Shown: positions 14,516 to 23,668, counted from the first letter of the stretch. The stretch is 27,002 nt of DNA from Micavibrio_B sp048498395 (GCA_048498395.1 JBEHYB010000022.1:1-27002); one strand, 5' to 3'. The notes: generated by a model not told the origin, from the letters alone. Made by a program: numbers and translations.

Positions 14516-15036
14516 AACCAGTTCTTCGGATTGGCGATGCGGTAGCTTTTGAAAGCACGGCTGCCGCCGCGCAGGATCCGCCAGATCAGGTAAAGCTGGG
14601 CCGGGCACAGCCAGATATGGAACTGCATGCGCAGCAGGCTGTCGTTATCGGTCAGGTATTGCAAGACGGAAGCGCGCATTTCCGCTTCGGTCGGCTGGAT
14701 ACCGGACGCGACTGAATCCGCGATGGGCTGGATGGCATCGAGATTGCCCTGCTGGGCGACCTCGATCGCCGCGCCGATCATGCCAAGCGCTGCGATACTC
14801 GTATAGATCCACAGCGTGCGGATAATGAACGTCGTATGGTTTTCTTCGAAACTGTCATTGCGCGGGAATTTCGCGCGGGCGATATAGGCGACGATCAGGA
14901 CGATCATAGAGATCGTAAAGCCATAATTCGCCAATCTGCCGTAAGTCACCAGCGAGACATTGGGTGTGCTGCTCATAATGACGATAACCGACAGCACGGC
15001 ATAAAAAGCGAGAATGATATTACGGTTCTTTTCCAT
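14512..15036 (-). CDS. Hypothetical four-helix membrane protein
   Basis: A 174-aa protein with membrane segments at about 8-24, 37-53, 72-92 and 138-155 and a basic C-terminal tail ending NPKNWF. The pattern (NHTTFIIRTLWIY, and QLYLIWRILRGGSRAF near the end) resembles the DUF4870/Tic20-like family of small bacterial membrane proteins, a weak assignment. The ATG at 15036 is preceded by GGAG directly after the mutL stop, 13 bases upstream, so it is probably translated from the mutL mRNA. It is the last gene of the minus-strand run and ends tail-to-tail with the ABC transporter. Confidence 0.8.
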   Translation of the reverse strand: MEKNRNIILAFYAVLSVIVIMSSTPNVSLVTYGRLANYGFTISMIVLIVAYIARAKFPRNDSFEENHTTFIIRTLWIYTSIAALGMIGAAIEVAQQGNLDAIQPIADSVASGIQPTEAEMRASVLQYLTDNDSLLRMQFHIWLCPAQLYLIWRILRGGSRAFKSYRIANPKNWF

Positions 15037-15049
15037 GATTTATCTCCAG

Positions 15050-16840
15050 TTATCTCCGGCTGAATAGTTTTTCAATGTCTTTGAGGGAAAGGGTGATGAA
15101 GGTCGGACGGCCATGATTGCACTGGGCCGATAAAGGCGTTTCTTCCATGCGGCGCAAAAGTGCGTTCATTTCAACCACGTTCAGCCTGCGGCCCGAGCGG
15201 ACGGAGCCGTGACAGGCCATCGTCGACAAAAGCGCGTTAATTTTTTCCTCGAGAAGGCCGGAGCTTTCCTTTTCCCTTAACTCGTCGAGAATATCGCACA
15301 GAAGTCCGTACACATCAATGCGGCCCGAAAGAAGCGCCGGAATGCTGCGTACTGCAATCGCGCCCGCGCCGAAGCTCTCGATCTCAAGGCCGAGCTTCGC
15401 GAGCTGTGCGGCCTCAGCGAGCAGGAATTCGATATCCGTATCGTCAAATGAGAAGATCTCGGGCGTGAGGAGGCCCTGTTTCTCAACGCCGTTTTCGCCG
15501 AACTGGGTTTTGAAACTCTCATAGACAAGGCGTTCATGCGCCGCGTGCTGGTCGATCAGGACGATGCCGTCTTCCGTCTGGGCGAGGATATAATTCTCAT
15601 GTATCTGCGCACGCGCCGACCCCAGCGGAAAATTCTGCGTTACCGGCTGTTCTTCAACGACTTCCATCCGTGCCGAGGGCTGGATATCCATGGAGGGCTG
15701 GTAAAAGGAATAAACATTCTCAGCCAGGTTGCCATAGGCGGCAGGGGGCGTTGAAGAATAAGACGGCGTATAATTGGCCGGCGCATAACCGGTTTTGAAA
15801 CTGGCCAGCGTCTGCGCGCCAAGATTCGTATTGCCCTGCGGTTTTGCCTGATGGATAGCGTTCATAATCGAGCTGACGATCAGGCCGCGTACGAGCGCAT
15901 TATCACGATAACGCACTTCGGCCTTCGCCGGATGGACGTTGACATCAACGTCTTCGGCAGACAGATCGAGGAAAAGCGTGATCACCGGATAGCGGTCGCG
16001 GGCCAGCACATCGCGATAGGCGGCGCGTACGGCCCCGATCATAAATTTGTCCTTCACCGCGCGGCCGTTGACGAAAAGATACTGGTCCTGTGATGTCCCG
16101 ACATTATAGGTCGGCAGGCTGACCCAGCCTTCGAGCTTCACGCCCTGGCGTTCGGTCCTGATATGAATGGAATTTGCGAGAAACTCTGCACCCATAACAT
16201 CTTTGAGACGCTGCTCGAACTGTTCTTCGCGGTTTTGCGACAGGACGGGATAATGGAATACAGACGTGCCGTTATGCGAAAGGCGGAAGGCGATATTGGG
16301 GCGCGTCAGGGCAAGACGGTAGAGGCAATCTTTCACCGCCGCGTATTCGGCATTGGTTGTTTTCAGGAATTTCAAGCGGGCCGGCGTTGAATAGAAAAGG
16401 TCGCGCACTTCAATCGTCGTGCCTTCGGCCTGGGTGGACGGGCGGGGAGGCGCTTTCTTGCCGTCCTCGGCGGTGGTTTCCCAGGCTTCGCCGCTGTCCC
16501 TGTCTTTGGTGCTGATTTTAAGGCGGCTCACTGAGGCGATCGAAGGCAGGGCCTCGCCGCGAAAACCCAGATACTCAATATTCAAAAGATCGTCGGACGG
16601 AAGTTTGGAGGTCGCGTGACGATCGAGCGCCGCGATAAGGTCTTCTCTCGACATGCCGCGCCCGTTATCACGAATGGAAATCATCGTCTTGCCGCCTTCG
16701 CGCAGATCGATTTCTATCCAGCTTGATCCGGCATCGATTGAATTTTCGACAAGTTCCTTGACGGCGGCGGCAGGTCGTTCGATGACCTCGCCGGCGGCGA
16801 TCTGGTTAACCAGGTGATCGGGCAGATATCTTATGGGCAT
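15050..16840 (-). CDS. mutL: DNA mismatch repair protein MutL with endonuclease motif
   Basis: A 596-aa MutL. The N-terminal GHKL ATPase has ELVENSIDAG (residues 30-39), DNGRGM (58-63) and GFRGEAL (92-98). The linker (about 330-400) is Pro/Tyr/Ser-rich. The C-terminal dimerisation domain has the metal-binding nuclease motif DQHA-x2-E-x4-E at 430-441 (Asp430, Glu436, Glu441), plus ACHGSVRSGR and CNHGRPTF near the end. The motif indicates a MutL that nicks DNA itself, as in bacteria without MutH. The ATG at 16840 lacks a clear Shine-Dalgarno. It lies 52 bases after the pentapeptide gene and is followed by the small membrane gene. Confidence 0.96.
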   Translation of the reverse strand: MPIRYLPDHLVNQIAAGEVIERPAAAVKELVENSIDAGSSWIEIDLREGGKTMISIRDNGRGMSREDLIAALDRHATSKLPSDDLLNIEYLGFRGEALPSIASVSRLKISTKDRDSGEAWETTAEDGKKAPPRPSTQAEGTTIEVRDLFYSTPARLKFLKTTNAEYAAVKDCLYRLALTRPNIAFRLSHNGTSVFHYPVLSQNREEQFEQRLKDVMGAEFLANSIHIRTERQGVKLEGWVSLPTYNVGTSQDQYLFVNGRAVKDKFMIGAVRAAYRDVLARDRYPVITLFLDLSAEDVDVNVHPAKAEVRYRDNALVRGLIVSSIMNAIHQAKPQGNTNLGAQTLASFKTGYAPANYTPSYSSTPPAAYGNLAENVYSFYQPSMDIQPSARMEVVEEQPVTQNFPLGSARAQIHENYILAQTEDGIVLIDQHAAHERLVYESFKTQFGENGVEKQGLLTPEIFSFDDTDIEFLLAEAAQLAKLGLEIESFGAGAIAVRSIPALLSGRIDVYGLLCDILDELREKESSGLLEEKINALLSTMACHGSVRSGRRLNVVEMNALLRRMEETPLSAQCNHGRPTFITLSLKDIEKLFSRR

Positions 16841-16892
16841 GAGGTAAAATTAGGGCAGGGAGATAAAAATCTCCATATGAATATGCGCGAAA

Positions 16893-18203
16893 TCAGGGTT
16901 TTTCCGGCAAAATCGTGCCCGTCAGATTGGCTTCGCGCAAATCCACGTCTTTCATGATCGCGCCGGTCAGGTCCGCGCCCGATAAATTGGCTTTGCGGAA
17001 GGTCGCGCCGGTCAGATTCGCACCGCGCAGATTGGCCCCCGTAAAATCGGCGGCGATAAAACGGTCATCTGACAGCAGGAGCGGATTGAAATTGCATGAC
17101 GACATATTGGCCCCGGCCATGTTTGCGCCCACGAATTTGGAGCCGCGAAGATCGCTGCGCCTTAAATCCGATTTCTCAAAATTCGCCTTGCTGAAATTCG
17201 AGCTTTGCATCTGGGAGCCCATAAAGGCCATGCCACTGAAATTAGTGCCTTCGGCTTCGATAACGGCCAGGAGATAGCGTCCGAGATCGTGGATACGGCG
17301 CATATCATAACCCGATATATCAAGCTGTTTCCCGTGTTCGCCGACGAACTGAATCCATTTCGCGTGTTCTTTTAATTTAACCAGCAATTCGTCTTCGACG
17401 ACGCTGAGATCGAGATTGGCAGCAGCGGGCGCGGCTTCGCGGGCTTTGAGATTAAGGTCGGACTGGCGGGCGGCGGCTTCGCTGATTTTCAAAACAAGAT
17501 TGGCTTCGCGCGCCTGTTCTTCCTGAGACTTGATGACGAGCTCGGCTGCGCGCGCGGCCATTTCTTCCTTGCGCAGGATAAGATCGGCCTGACGCGTGGC
17601 GACTTCCTCGATTTTAATTTCGAGCTCGGGCGTTCTTTCGCGAACTTCCTCGCCCTTCAGCACGAAATCGCTCTCTCTTGCTTTTGCGATTTCTTGTTTC
17701 GACAGGTCAAGCTGCGCGTCGCGTTCCCCTGATTTGTCTCTCATATTCTTGTAATCGATAACGGTTTCCGGCGGCGGTGCGATGCCTGCTTCTTCCTTGG
17801 CCTGTTTCTGTTCCTGCAGGGTCACGCGTTTTTCAACCTTGGCACCCTGGCGCATATCGGCCTTTGTAAAATCAGCGTTTTTTGTGTTGGCATCGGTCAT
17901 ATCCGCGCCACGCAGGTCAGCGCGGGTGAAAACGGCGTTCTCGAGATTGGCCCCGACCATGTTGCAGCCGTAGAAGACAGTGCCGTTGTATTTGCCATTG
18001 ATAAGGTTCGATCCTGTAAGGTCCGAGCCTGTAAAATCCGCTCCCGACAGATCGGCGCTGCGGAATTGCAGTTTAGAGAGATCTTTGAATTTCAAAACCG
18101 CACGTCCGCCGCCGCGCTTGCCCATATTGAACGTAATATGCTTGCGAATGATATCGTCAAGCTCGGCCTGCGTCAGTTTCTGGGATGAAGGTTGGTCTGC
18201 CAT
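16893..18203 (-). CDS. Pentapeptide-repeat protein interrupted by a 14-residue tandem-repeat region
   Basis: A 436-aa protein in three parts. Residues about 46-117 and 318-431 are pentapeptide repeats of the A(D/N)LxG type (SADLSGADFTGSDLTGSNL; GANLRGANLTGATFRKANL), which fold as a right-handed quadrilateral beta-helix. Between them, residues 165-271 hold seven tandem 14-mers on the pattern L-x-[LI]-K-x-x-E-x-x-A-R-x-A-x, for example LILRKEEMAARAAE and LVIKSQEEQAREAN, very rich in Ala, Arg and Glu and probably helical. Residues 272-315 (KWIQFVGEHGKQLDISGYD) form a linker seen in other pentapeptide proteins. No signal peptide or membrane helix, so cytoplasmic. Function unknown; some pentapeptide proteins mimic DNA and bind gyrase, but the family is diverse. 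It sits between pgi and mutL. Confidence 0.9.
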   Translation of the reverse strand: MADQPSSQKLTQAELDDIIRKHITFNMGKRGGGRAVLKFKDLSKLQFRSADLSGADFTGSDLTGSNLINGKYNGTVFYGCNMVGANLENAVFTRADLRGADMTDANTKNADFTKADMRQGAKVEKRVTLQEQKQAKEEAGIAPPPETVIDYKNMRDKSGERDAQLDLSKQEIAKARESDFVLKGEEVRERTPELEIKIEEVATRQADLILRKEEMAARAAELVIKSQEEQAREANLVLKISEAAARQSDLNLKAREAAPAAANLDLSVVEDELLVKLKEHAKWIQFVGEHGKQLDISGYDMRRIHDLGRYLLAVIEAEGTNFSGMAFMGSQMQSSNFSKANFEKSDLRRSDLRGSKFVGANMAGANMSSCNFNPLLLSDDRFIAADFTGANLRGANLTGATFRKANLSGADLTGAIMKDVDLREANLTGTILPEKP

Positions 18204-18245
18204 TAGGTCTGCAATGCTATTCCAAAAAAGTTAGGATAGTATTGC

Positions 18246-19838
18246 TTATTTAGACCCATTTATGAAGAGGGTATGCAGGTATTGCATCTGTCCTCTGGTC
18301 GATTTATCAAGACTTTCAGGGATTTGCGCATTTTCATAGGCATTGATCAGATCTGTTGCCGCAACTTTGCCAAGCTCGACACCAGGCTGGTCGTAACTGT
18401 TCAGATTCCAGATAATTCCCTGCACGAAGACTTTATGCTCGTAAAAAGCCAGTAATGTACCCAGAGCGCTCGGTGTCAGTGAGGGCAGGATAATGGTCGT
18501 GCTTGGGCGGTTGCCTTCATAGACGCGTGTTGGATCGCCTTTGGCTTCCTCAAGCGTCTGGCCGCGGGCCAAGGCGCGTGACTGCGCCTGCATATTGGAG
18601 ATCAGCGCGCGGTGATGGGCGGGGTTGAGCTTGTGATGGGGGATGGCTGCGATTATGAAATCAAGCGGGATGATATCCGTGCCCTGATGCACGAGCTGCA
18701 TATAGGAATGCTGGCTGTCCGTGCCGGTTTCGCCGTAAACCTGCGGGCCTGTCGCATAAGCGACGCGAATGCCGTCACGGTCCACTGATTTGCCGTTCGA
18801 TTCCATATCCATCTGCTGGATATATTTGGCGAGTTTCGCAAGGCGTGCGTCATAAGGCGCAAAAAGATGGGTCGGGTAACCAAGATAGTTACGGTTCCAT
18901 ATGCCGATCATTCCCATGAGAACAGGAATGTTGCGATTGAGTTCTGTTTTCAGGAAGTGCTGATCTGCGAGATGTGCGCCGTCCAGGAATTCCTGAAATT
19001 TCTCCGGCCCGATCGCCAGCATGACGGACAAGCCGATGGGCGACCAGACGGAATAACGCCCGCCGACCCAGTCTTCGAATTTGAACATATTTTCGGGATC
19101 GATTCCGAATTCAGCGACTTTCTTTTCATTGGTGGACAAGGCAACGAAGTGATTTTTGATGTCAGCTTCCGTCATACCCTGATCGAGAAACCATGATTTC
19201 GCCGAAGCGGCGTTCATCATGGTCTCATACGTCGTGAAAGTCTTTGAGGCGATGATAAAAAGCGTGGTCTTTGCGTTCAATCCAGTCAGTGCATTGGTTA
19301 AATCCTGACCGTCGACGTTTGAGACAAAACGGATTTCGGGACCATCGTGATAGGGACGCAATGCTTCGGTCACAAAGCGGGGGCCGAGATCGGAGCCGCC
19401 GATGCCAATATTGACGACATGGGTAATCGCTTTCGCACTGCGGATCTTCTGGCAGAAGGATTTCATATGGCGCAGTTCCTTGTGCACGCCCGGCACGACA
19501 TTTTCGCCACCGACAAGCATTTCCATGCCCTCGGGCGCGCGCAATGCCATATGCATGACGGCGCGGTTCTCGCTCGTGTTTATTTTCTCACCGGCGAACA
19601 GTCTTTGCCGCCAGCCCGCAATGTCGCGCGCCTCGGCAAGGTCCATAAGTAATTTACGCGTGTCAGCCGTGACGCACTGCTTGGAGAAGTCAAAAAGAAT
19701 GCCATCGAAAACCGTATGAAAATCTTCGAAACGATCCTGTTCTTCGATCAGAGTTTTAAGGGATGTCTTGGCAATAACCTGGCTGTGGGCCTGAAGATCG
19801 GCATGGGCCTGGGTTTTATCAAGGCTTTTATTTGACAT
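18246..19838 (-). CDS. pgi: Glucose-6-phosphate isomerase
   Basis: A 530-aa phosphoglucose isomerase of glycolysis and gluconeogenesis. Diagnostic segments are VVNIGIGGSDLGP (about residues 141-153), ASKTFTTYETM, the PGI signature DWVGGRYSVWSPIGLS (about 257-272), VYGETGTDSQHSYMQLVHQGT (active-site Glu and His, about 358-378) and the second signature around YDQPGVELGK (about 487-496). Slightly shorter than the 549-residue E. coli enzyme but with all catalytic parts. Its ATG lies inside the end of the upstream M16 gene (11-base overlap), so translation is coupled. Confidence 0.97.
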   Translation of the reverse strand: MSNKSLDKTQAHADLQAHSQVIAKTSLKTLIEEQDRFEDFHTVFDGILFDFSKQCVTADTRKLLMDLAEARDIAGWRQRLFAGEKINTSENRAVMHMALRAPEGMEMLVGGENVVPGVHKELRHMKSFCQKIRSAKAITHVVNIGIGGSDLGPRFVTEALRPYHDGPEIRFVSNVDGQDLTNALTGLNAKTTLFIIASKTFTTYETMMNAASAKSWFLDQGMTEADIKNHFVALSTNEKKVAEFGIDPENMFKFEDWVGGRYSVWSPIGLSVMLAIGPEKFQEFLDGAHLADQHFLKTELNRNIPVLMGMIGIWNRNYLGYPTHLFAPYDARLAKLAKYIQQMDMESNGKSVDRDGIRVAYATGPQVYGETGTDSQHSYMQLVHQGTDIIPLDFIIAAIPHHKLNPAHHRALISNMQAQSRALARGQTLEEAKGDPTRVYEGNRPSTTIILPSLTPSALGTLLAFYEHKVFVQGIIWNLNSYDQPGVELGKVAATDLINAYENAQIPESLDKSTRGQMQYLHTLFINGSK

Positions 19839-21177
19839 TCGGCAGTTCCGTAATGGTTTCAGTAGGGGTTACGTCCGTGGGGTTGCCCACAAGCGCGATG
19901 GCGAGTTTCGACGGGTCGAGCAGGCGCTGCGCCACGCGGCGGACATCCGCCGGTTTGACTTTGTTCAGGGCTTCGGCGCGGAGATCAAGATAGTTCTTCG
20001 GCAGGTTATAACGTTGGAATGCGAGCATCATGCCGGCGATCTGGTCGGTCGATGTCAGTGACAAAGGTGTCGATCCGATCAAATAGGATTGCGCATCGGT
20101 AATTTCCTGCTGTTTGACATCTTCCGCCTTGATCAGTTCGAATTGCCCCTTCGTCAGGTCGAGGACCTTGGCGACTGTGTCGTTCTTCGTCGAAGTGGTG
20201 AGATTGAACAGTGCGGCGTAATCCATCATTTCCAGACCGGTATAGACACCATAGGTTAATCCGTTCTGTTCGCGGATAACCTCGGTGAGGCGTGATCCAA
20301 AACCGGAAGAGCCCAGGATGAAATTCATGACATCGGCGGCGGCATAATCCGGATCATCCATACGAATGCCGGGCAGGTTGGCTTCGATCAGGGTTTGCGG
20401 GATATCAAGCTTGAACAGGGCGACGATCGGCTGGTCCGGGAATTTGACGGGAGTTATTGTTGCCGCTTTAGAGGTTTGCGCCGGTAATGTGCCGAAAACC
20501 TTGTCGAGCATCGTGCCAAGCTCGGCTTCGCTGATATCCCCGGCGACGGAGACAATGAGTCGATCGCGCGTCAGATCGGATTTAACTTTCCCGCGCAGAT
20601 CGGCGGACGTGATTTTCGGCAGTGAAGACAAGGTCCCGCCGCTATTCATCGTATAGGGATGATCCTTGAAGATGACGGAATTGACCAGGCGGGCGGCCAT
20701 CCAGTCAGGATCGGTCATATCGCTGCGGATACGCGTGACATTGGCGGCGGTCATGCGATCGACAGCTTCCTTGTCAAAACGGGGTTTTGTCAGCGCGAGC
20801 TGCAGGAGATCGAAAGCCTGATCTTTGTTCTTCGAAAGCGTCTTCAGATTGCCGCCGAAATCGTCGCGGCTGGTGTTGAAGGTCAGGTCAATCGATTTGT
20901 CGTCGAGTATACCCTGGAAATCCTTGCTCTTAAGATCACCGGCTCCTTCATCCATCGTATTGGAGAGCAGGCGCGACAGGCCTTGTTTGGTTGCTGGATC
21001 ATTGACCGCGCCGCCGCCGCGAAACGCGTATTTAATCGAAATAACAGGAATAGTGTGGTCTTCAACGAGCCAGGCTTTGATGCCGCCCGGCGAAGTCACT
21101 TCCTTGATATTGAGAATGCCCGCCTGTGCGGCATGGGAAATAAAAACAAGCGCGCAGGTTAAGAGAAGTTTTTTCAT
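19828..21177 (-). CDS. M16 family peptidase-like protein without zinc motif (partner subunit)
   Basis: A 449-aa secreted M16-fold protein. A signal peptide (KKLLLTCALVFISHAAQAG) precedes two M16 domains. Where active members have HxxEH, this one reads GLSRLLSNTMDEG (residues 66-78), so it cannot bind zinc in the normal way. It retains the C-terminal segment GFGSRLTEVIREQNGLTYGVYTG with the Arg and Tyr that assist substrate binding in the family. This split, with the neighbour upstream carrying HxxEH and this one carrying R/Y, is the arrangement of heterodimeric M16 proteases. The start overlaps the stop of the catalytic partner as ATGA, which favours equal synthesis. Periplasmic location is inferred. 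Confidence 0.93.
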   Translation of the reverse strand: MKKLLLTCALVFISHAAQAGILNIKEVTSPGGIKAWLVEDHTIPVISIKYAFRGGGAVNDPATKQGLSRLLSNTMDEGAGDLKSKDFQGILDDKSIDLTFNTSRDDFGGNLKTLSKNKDQAFDLLQLALTKPRFDKEAVDRMTAANVTRIRSDMTDPDWMAARLVNSVIFKDHPYTMNSGGTLSSLPKITSADLRGKVKSDLTRDRLIVSVAGDISEAELGTMLDKVFGTLPAQTSKAATITPVKFPDQPIVALFKLDIPQTLIEANLPGIRMDDPDYAAADVMNFILGSSGFGSRLTEVIREQNGLTYGVYTGLEMMDYAALFNLTTSTKNDTVAKVLDLTKGQFELIKAEDVKQQEITDAQSYLIGSTPLSLTSTDQIAGMMLAFQRYNLPKNYLDLRAEALNKVKPADVRRVAQRLLDPSKLAIALVGNPTDVTPTETITELPNVK

Positions 21178-22565
21178 GGCGATACTCCCGGTGGTAGCAT
21201 ATAGCCGGTGACAGGTTCGTGTTCAGGATGATCCGGATCGAGATAGGTTTTAAGAACGCGGGTGACATCTTCCGGCGTGACTTCCGAAATGCGGTCCGGC
21301 CAGTATTCGATATCGTCAAGCGTCTGCCCGGCGGCTAAAGCTTCGCCGATCACATTGGCGGGGCCCGAGACGCTGTCACGCGCATAAATTGCGGAATCGA
21401 TCATGCGTTCCTTTGCTTTGGCGACTTCGTCTTCCGTCAAGCCGTCTTTGACCATGTTCCTGAATTCGGTTTCGATCGCCGCCTGAAGTTTTTTCAGCGT
21501 CACGCCGTTCGCGGGCGTGCCGTAAAGCCAGATACTGCCTTCGCCGCGGTTTGAATCGTCATAGCTCATATCGACATTGACGGCGAGTTTCTGTTTCACG
21601 ACGAGGGATTGGTAAAGCCTTGTCGACGCACCGCCGCTGATAACGTTTTCAAGGACCTGCAGCGCATAGGCATCTTTCTTGTTCTGTACGAAAGACGGGG
21701 CGAGTGTTGCGCGCATCCAGACCAGCTGCTGCACGGCTTCGTTGTGGAATTCCATCGTGGCCGGCGCGACGGCGCGTGGCACGGCAGCGCGGATATGGTC
21801 GGGAATAGTTTTGCGCGGCAGGAAGCCGTAATATTTCTGCGCAAGCGCCTTCATCTGATCGAGCGTTACGTCGCCCGAGACGACAAGGATCGCGTTATTC
21901 GGCGCGTACCATTTCTTGTAGTAGTTTCTCGACAGGTCCCAGGTGATTTTCGGCATCTCCTGCTTCCAGCCGATAATCGGAATACCGTAAGGGGTGGCGT
22001 TATAAAGCACCGAACGGAGCTGTTCCGAGAACAGCGCTTTCGGATCGTTATCCGTGCGCTGGCGGCGCTCTTCGATAATGACCTGATGCTCGGGCTCGAT
22101 CTCTTTCGCGGGCGGGTCGAGATTGATCATACGGTCGGCTTCCATCGCCATGACGGTCGGAAGATGTTCCTTCGAAACTGACTGGAAGAAAGCCGTGAAA
22201 TCCCATGAGGTGAAGGCGTTGTCGTTGCCGCCCATCGAACGGACGATACGCGAGAATTTACCCGGACCGACCGCCTTGGTGCCTTTGAACATCAGGTGTT
22301 CAAGAAAGTGCGCTTCGCCGGATACGCCGTCGCCCTGCGGCTCGTCCGCCGCGCCGACCTTGTACCACACCATATGCGTGACAACCGGCGCGCGGTGATT
22401 GGGAATGACGACGACCTGCAGCCCGTTATCGAGGGTAAAGGTTTCGGCGTTGAAAACTTTCTCATGGTGAACAGCGGCGACAGGCGACGGCGCGGCGACT
22501 TCCTCAGCCATCCCGTACGCGCTAAATGCCAGCAGAAGGGACGCAGTCAGGAGTAAGTGTTTCAT
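21174..22565 (-). CDS. M16 family zinc metallopeptidase, catalytic subunit
   Basis: A 463-aa secreted metalloprotease of the pitrilysin/processing-peptidase family. Residues 1-20 are a signal peptide ending near YGMAEE. The inverted zinc motif HFLEH is at 86-90 (His86, His90, catalytic Glu89), and the third ligand lies in IIEERRQR (Glu165 or Glu166, 75 residues on, as in the family). DNGLQVVVIPNHRAPVV and NAFTSWDFTAFF are conserved. Its C-terminal domain (SGGASTRLYQSLVVKQKLA) lacks the usual Tyr, which the neighbouring gene supplies. Target unknown. The start is three bases after the bamF stop. Confidence 0.94.
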   Translation of the reverse strand: MKHLLLTASLLLAFSAYGMAEEVAAPSPVAAVHHEKVFNAETFTLDNGLQVVVIPNHRAPVVTHMVWYKVGAADEPQGDGVSGEAHFLEHLMFKGTKAVGPGKFSRIVRSMGGNDNAFTSWDFTAFFQSVSKEHLPTVMAMEADRMINLDPPAKEIEPEHQVIIEERRQRTDNDPKALFSEQLRSVLYNATPYGIPIIGWKQEMPKITWDLSRNYYKKWYAPNNAILVVSGDVTLDQMKALAQKYYGFLPRKTIPDHIRAAVPRAVAPATMEFHNEAVQQLVWMRATLAPSFVQNKKDAYALQVLENVISGGASTRLYQSLVVKQKLAVNVDMSYDDSNRGEGSIWLYGTPANGVTLKKLQAAIETEFRNMVKDGLTEDEVAKAKERMIDSAIYARDSVSGPANVIGEALAAGQTLDDIEYWPDRISEVTPEDVTRVLKTYLDPDHPEHEPVTGYMLPPGVSP

Positions 22566-22568
22566 GTT

Positions 22569-23081
22569 CTATTCGTCGATTGTTGGAGTTTCGCCGGTTT
22601 TTTTCTGCTTGATACGATCTGCTTCTTCAGGCGCGTCAACGACGGAGGCCGAGCCTTCATCCTTGGTGTTGCCCCAGTTCATGATGCGTTTCACGACAGG
22701 ACGGTTTTTATCGGCGTTCTCGACGGCTTCCTTGTCGACGGTCGCGCGGATATTCGAGCTGGCCTGCGCGGCACCCGCCTTTTGCAGGAGCGCGGTTTCA
22801 GAAGAAGATGGCGCATTCGCAGTTGTTGAAGTCGGCGCAATGCCGAGTATCGTCGCCTTGGCTGTTTGCTCGGGGCTGGTTTCCTGCGGACGCGGTGCGC
22901 CGGGTTGAGGTGCAGGGAGGCTTGCGACCTGATTCAGGTTCGGCGGCATCTCAAGCGGCGCGCGTTTGACGATCGCGAATTCATCGGGGGAACGGCGCGT
23001 GATCCCAAGTTCTTCCTTGGCGCGGGCGCAGCCAGTCAGGGCCGTCGCAGATAAGAGGGAGAGAAGAATGATTTTTTTCAT
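22569..23081 (-). CDS. bamF: BamF-type (DUF3035) outer-membrane lipoprotein
   Basis: A 170-aa lipoprotein. The signal peptide ends in a lipobox LTGC with Cys18 as the lipidated residue. The following segment, LGITRRSPDEFAIVKRAPLEMPPNL with SLPAPQPGAPRPQE, is the hallmark of DUF3035, the family of the alphaproteobacterial BAM-complex subunit BamF described in Caulobacter. The rest is Ala/Ser/Thr/Lys-rich and probably disordered. Its start overlaps the lspA stop as ATGA, so the peptidase that matures lipoproteins and one of its substrates are made from adjacent coupled genes. Confidence 0.88.
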   Translation of the reverse strand: MKKIILLSLLSATALTGCARAKEELGITRRSPDEFAIVKRAPLEMPPNLNQVASLPAPQPGAPRPQETSPEQTAKATILGIAPTSTTANAPSSSETALLQKAGAAQASSNIRATVDKEAVENADKNRPVVKRIMNWGNTKDEGSASVVDAPEEADRIKQKKTGETPTIDE

Positions 23082-23668
23082 GCCTGATCCGAGACTGTTT
23101 TGCCATCCATGGACTTACCCGACAGTAGCGTATGTAGGGCCAGTCCTGCAACGCCCAGAACGATGCAGGAATCGGCAATATTGAAGGCGGGCCAGTGGGT
23201 CGCGCCGATGTGGAAATCGAGGAAATCGGCGACCGCGCCGAAACGGACCCGGTCCCAGACGTTGCTTAAGGCCCCGGAGACGATCATGGCCAGCGGCAGG
23301 GCGGCGAGCAGGGAGGTTGCGCGCCACATCCAGCACAGGAACAGGACGCTCATGCCAAGGGCTACGACCCCGAGCACGTAAGGCATGAAAGCCTGGGTGC
23401 TTGCGAACATGCCGAAGCTCACACCCTTGTTCCAGACCATGACGAGGCTGAACACCGAGCAGATCTCGCTTCTGTAAAACGGGAACTGTTCCTGTGGTAT
23501 TTTGGTGAGCCAGGTAATGAAATCCATCGTCGGGCCCGACGCATCATAAGAGAGCGGACGGAAATATTGTTCGATGACATACCATTTGCTCAGCTGGTCG
23601 ATCAGCATGAGGATAATGATCGTATCGAATGCAAGGATACGCTGGACTTTCTGGGGCAGGCTTTTCAT
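23078..23668 (-). CDS. lspA: Lipoprotein signal peptidase (signal peptidase II)
   Basis: A 196-aa inner-membrane aspartic protease that removes the signal peptide from prolipoproteins. It has four hydrophobic helices, the motif NKGVSFGMF (residues 80-88), SNVWDRVRFGAVADFLDF with catalytic Asp148, and AFNIADSCIVLG with catalytic Asp166. It is about 30 residues longer than usual (E. coli 164); the extra length lies between the first helix and NKGVSFG, residues about 38-75. The start overlaps the ileS stop by one base (TGATG). The ileS-lspA pairing is widely conserved. Confidence 0.95.
   Translation of the reverse strand: MKSLPQKVQRILAFDTIIILMLIDQLSKWYVIEQYFRPLSYDASGPTMDFITWLTKIPQEQFPFYRSEICSVFSLVMVWNKGVSFGMFASTQAFMPYVLGVVALGMSVLFLCWMWRATSLLAALPLAMIVSGALSNVWDRVRFGAVADFLDFHIGATHWPAFNIADSCIVLGVAGLALHTLLSGKSMDGKTVSDQA

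Noticed and set aside
16859..16874. GGAGAT/ATCTCC hairpin between the pentapeptide gene and mutL as terminator
   Set aside because: The stem is 6 bp with an A4/T4 loop and no T run follows on the minus strand; the genes are probably co-transcribed.
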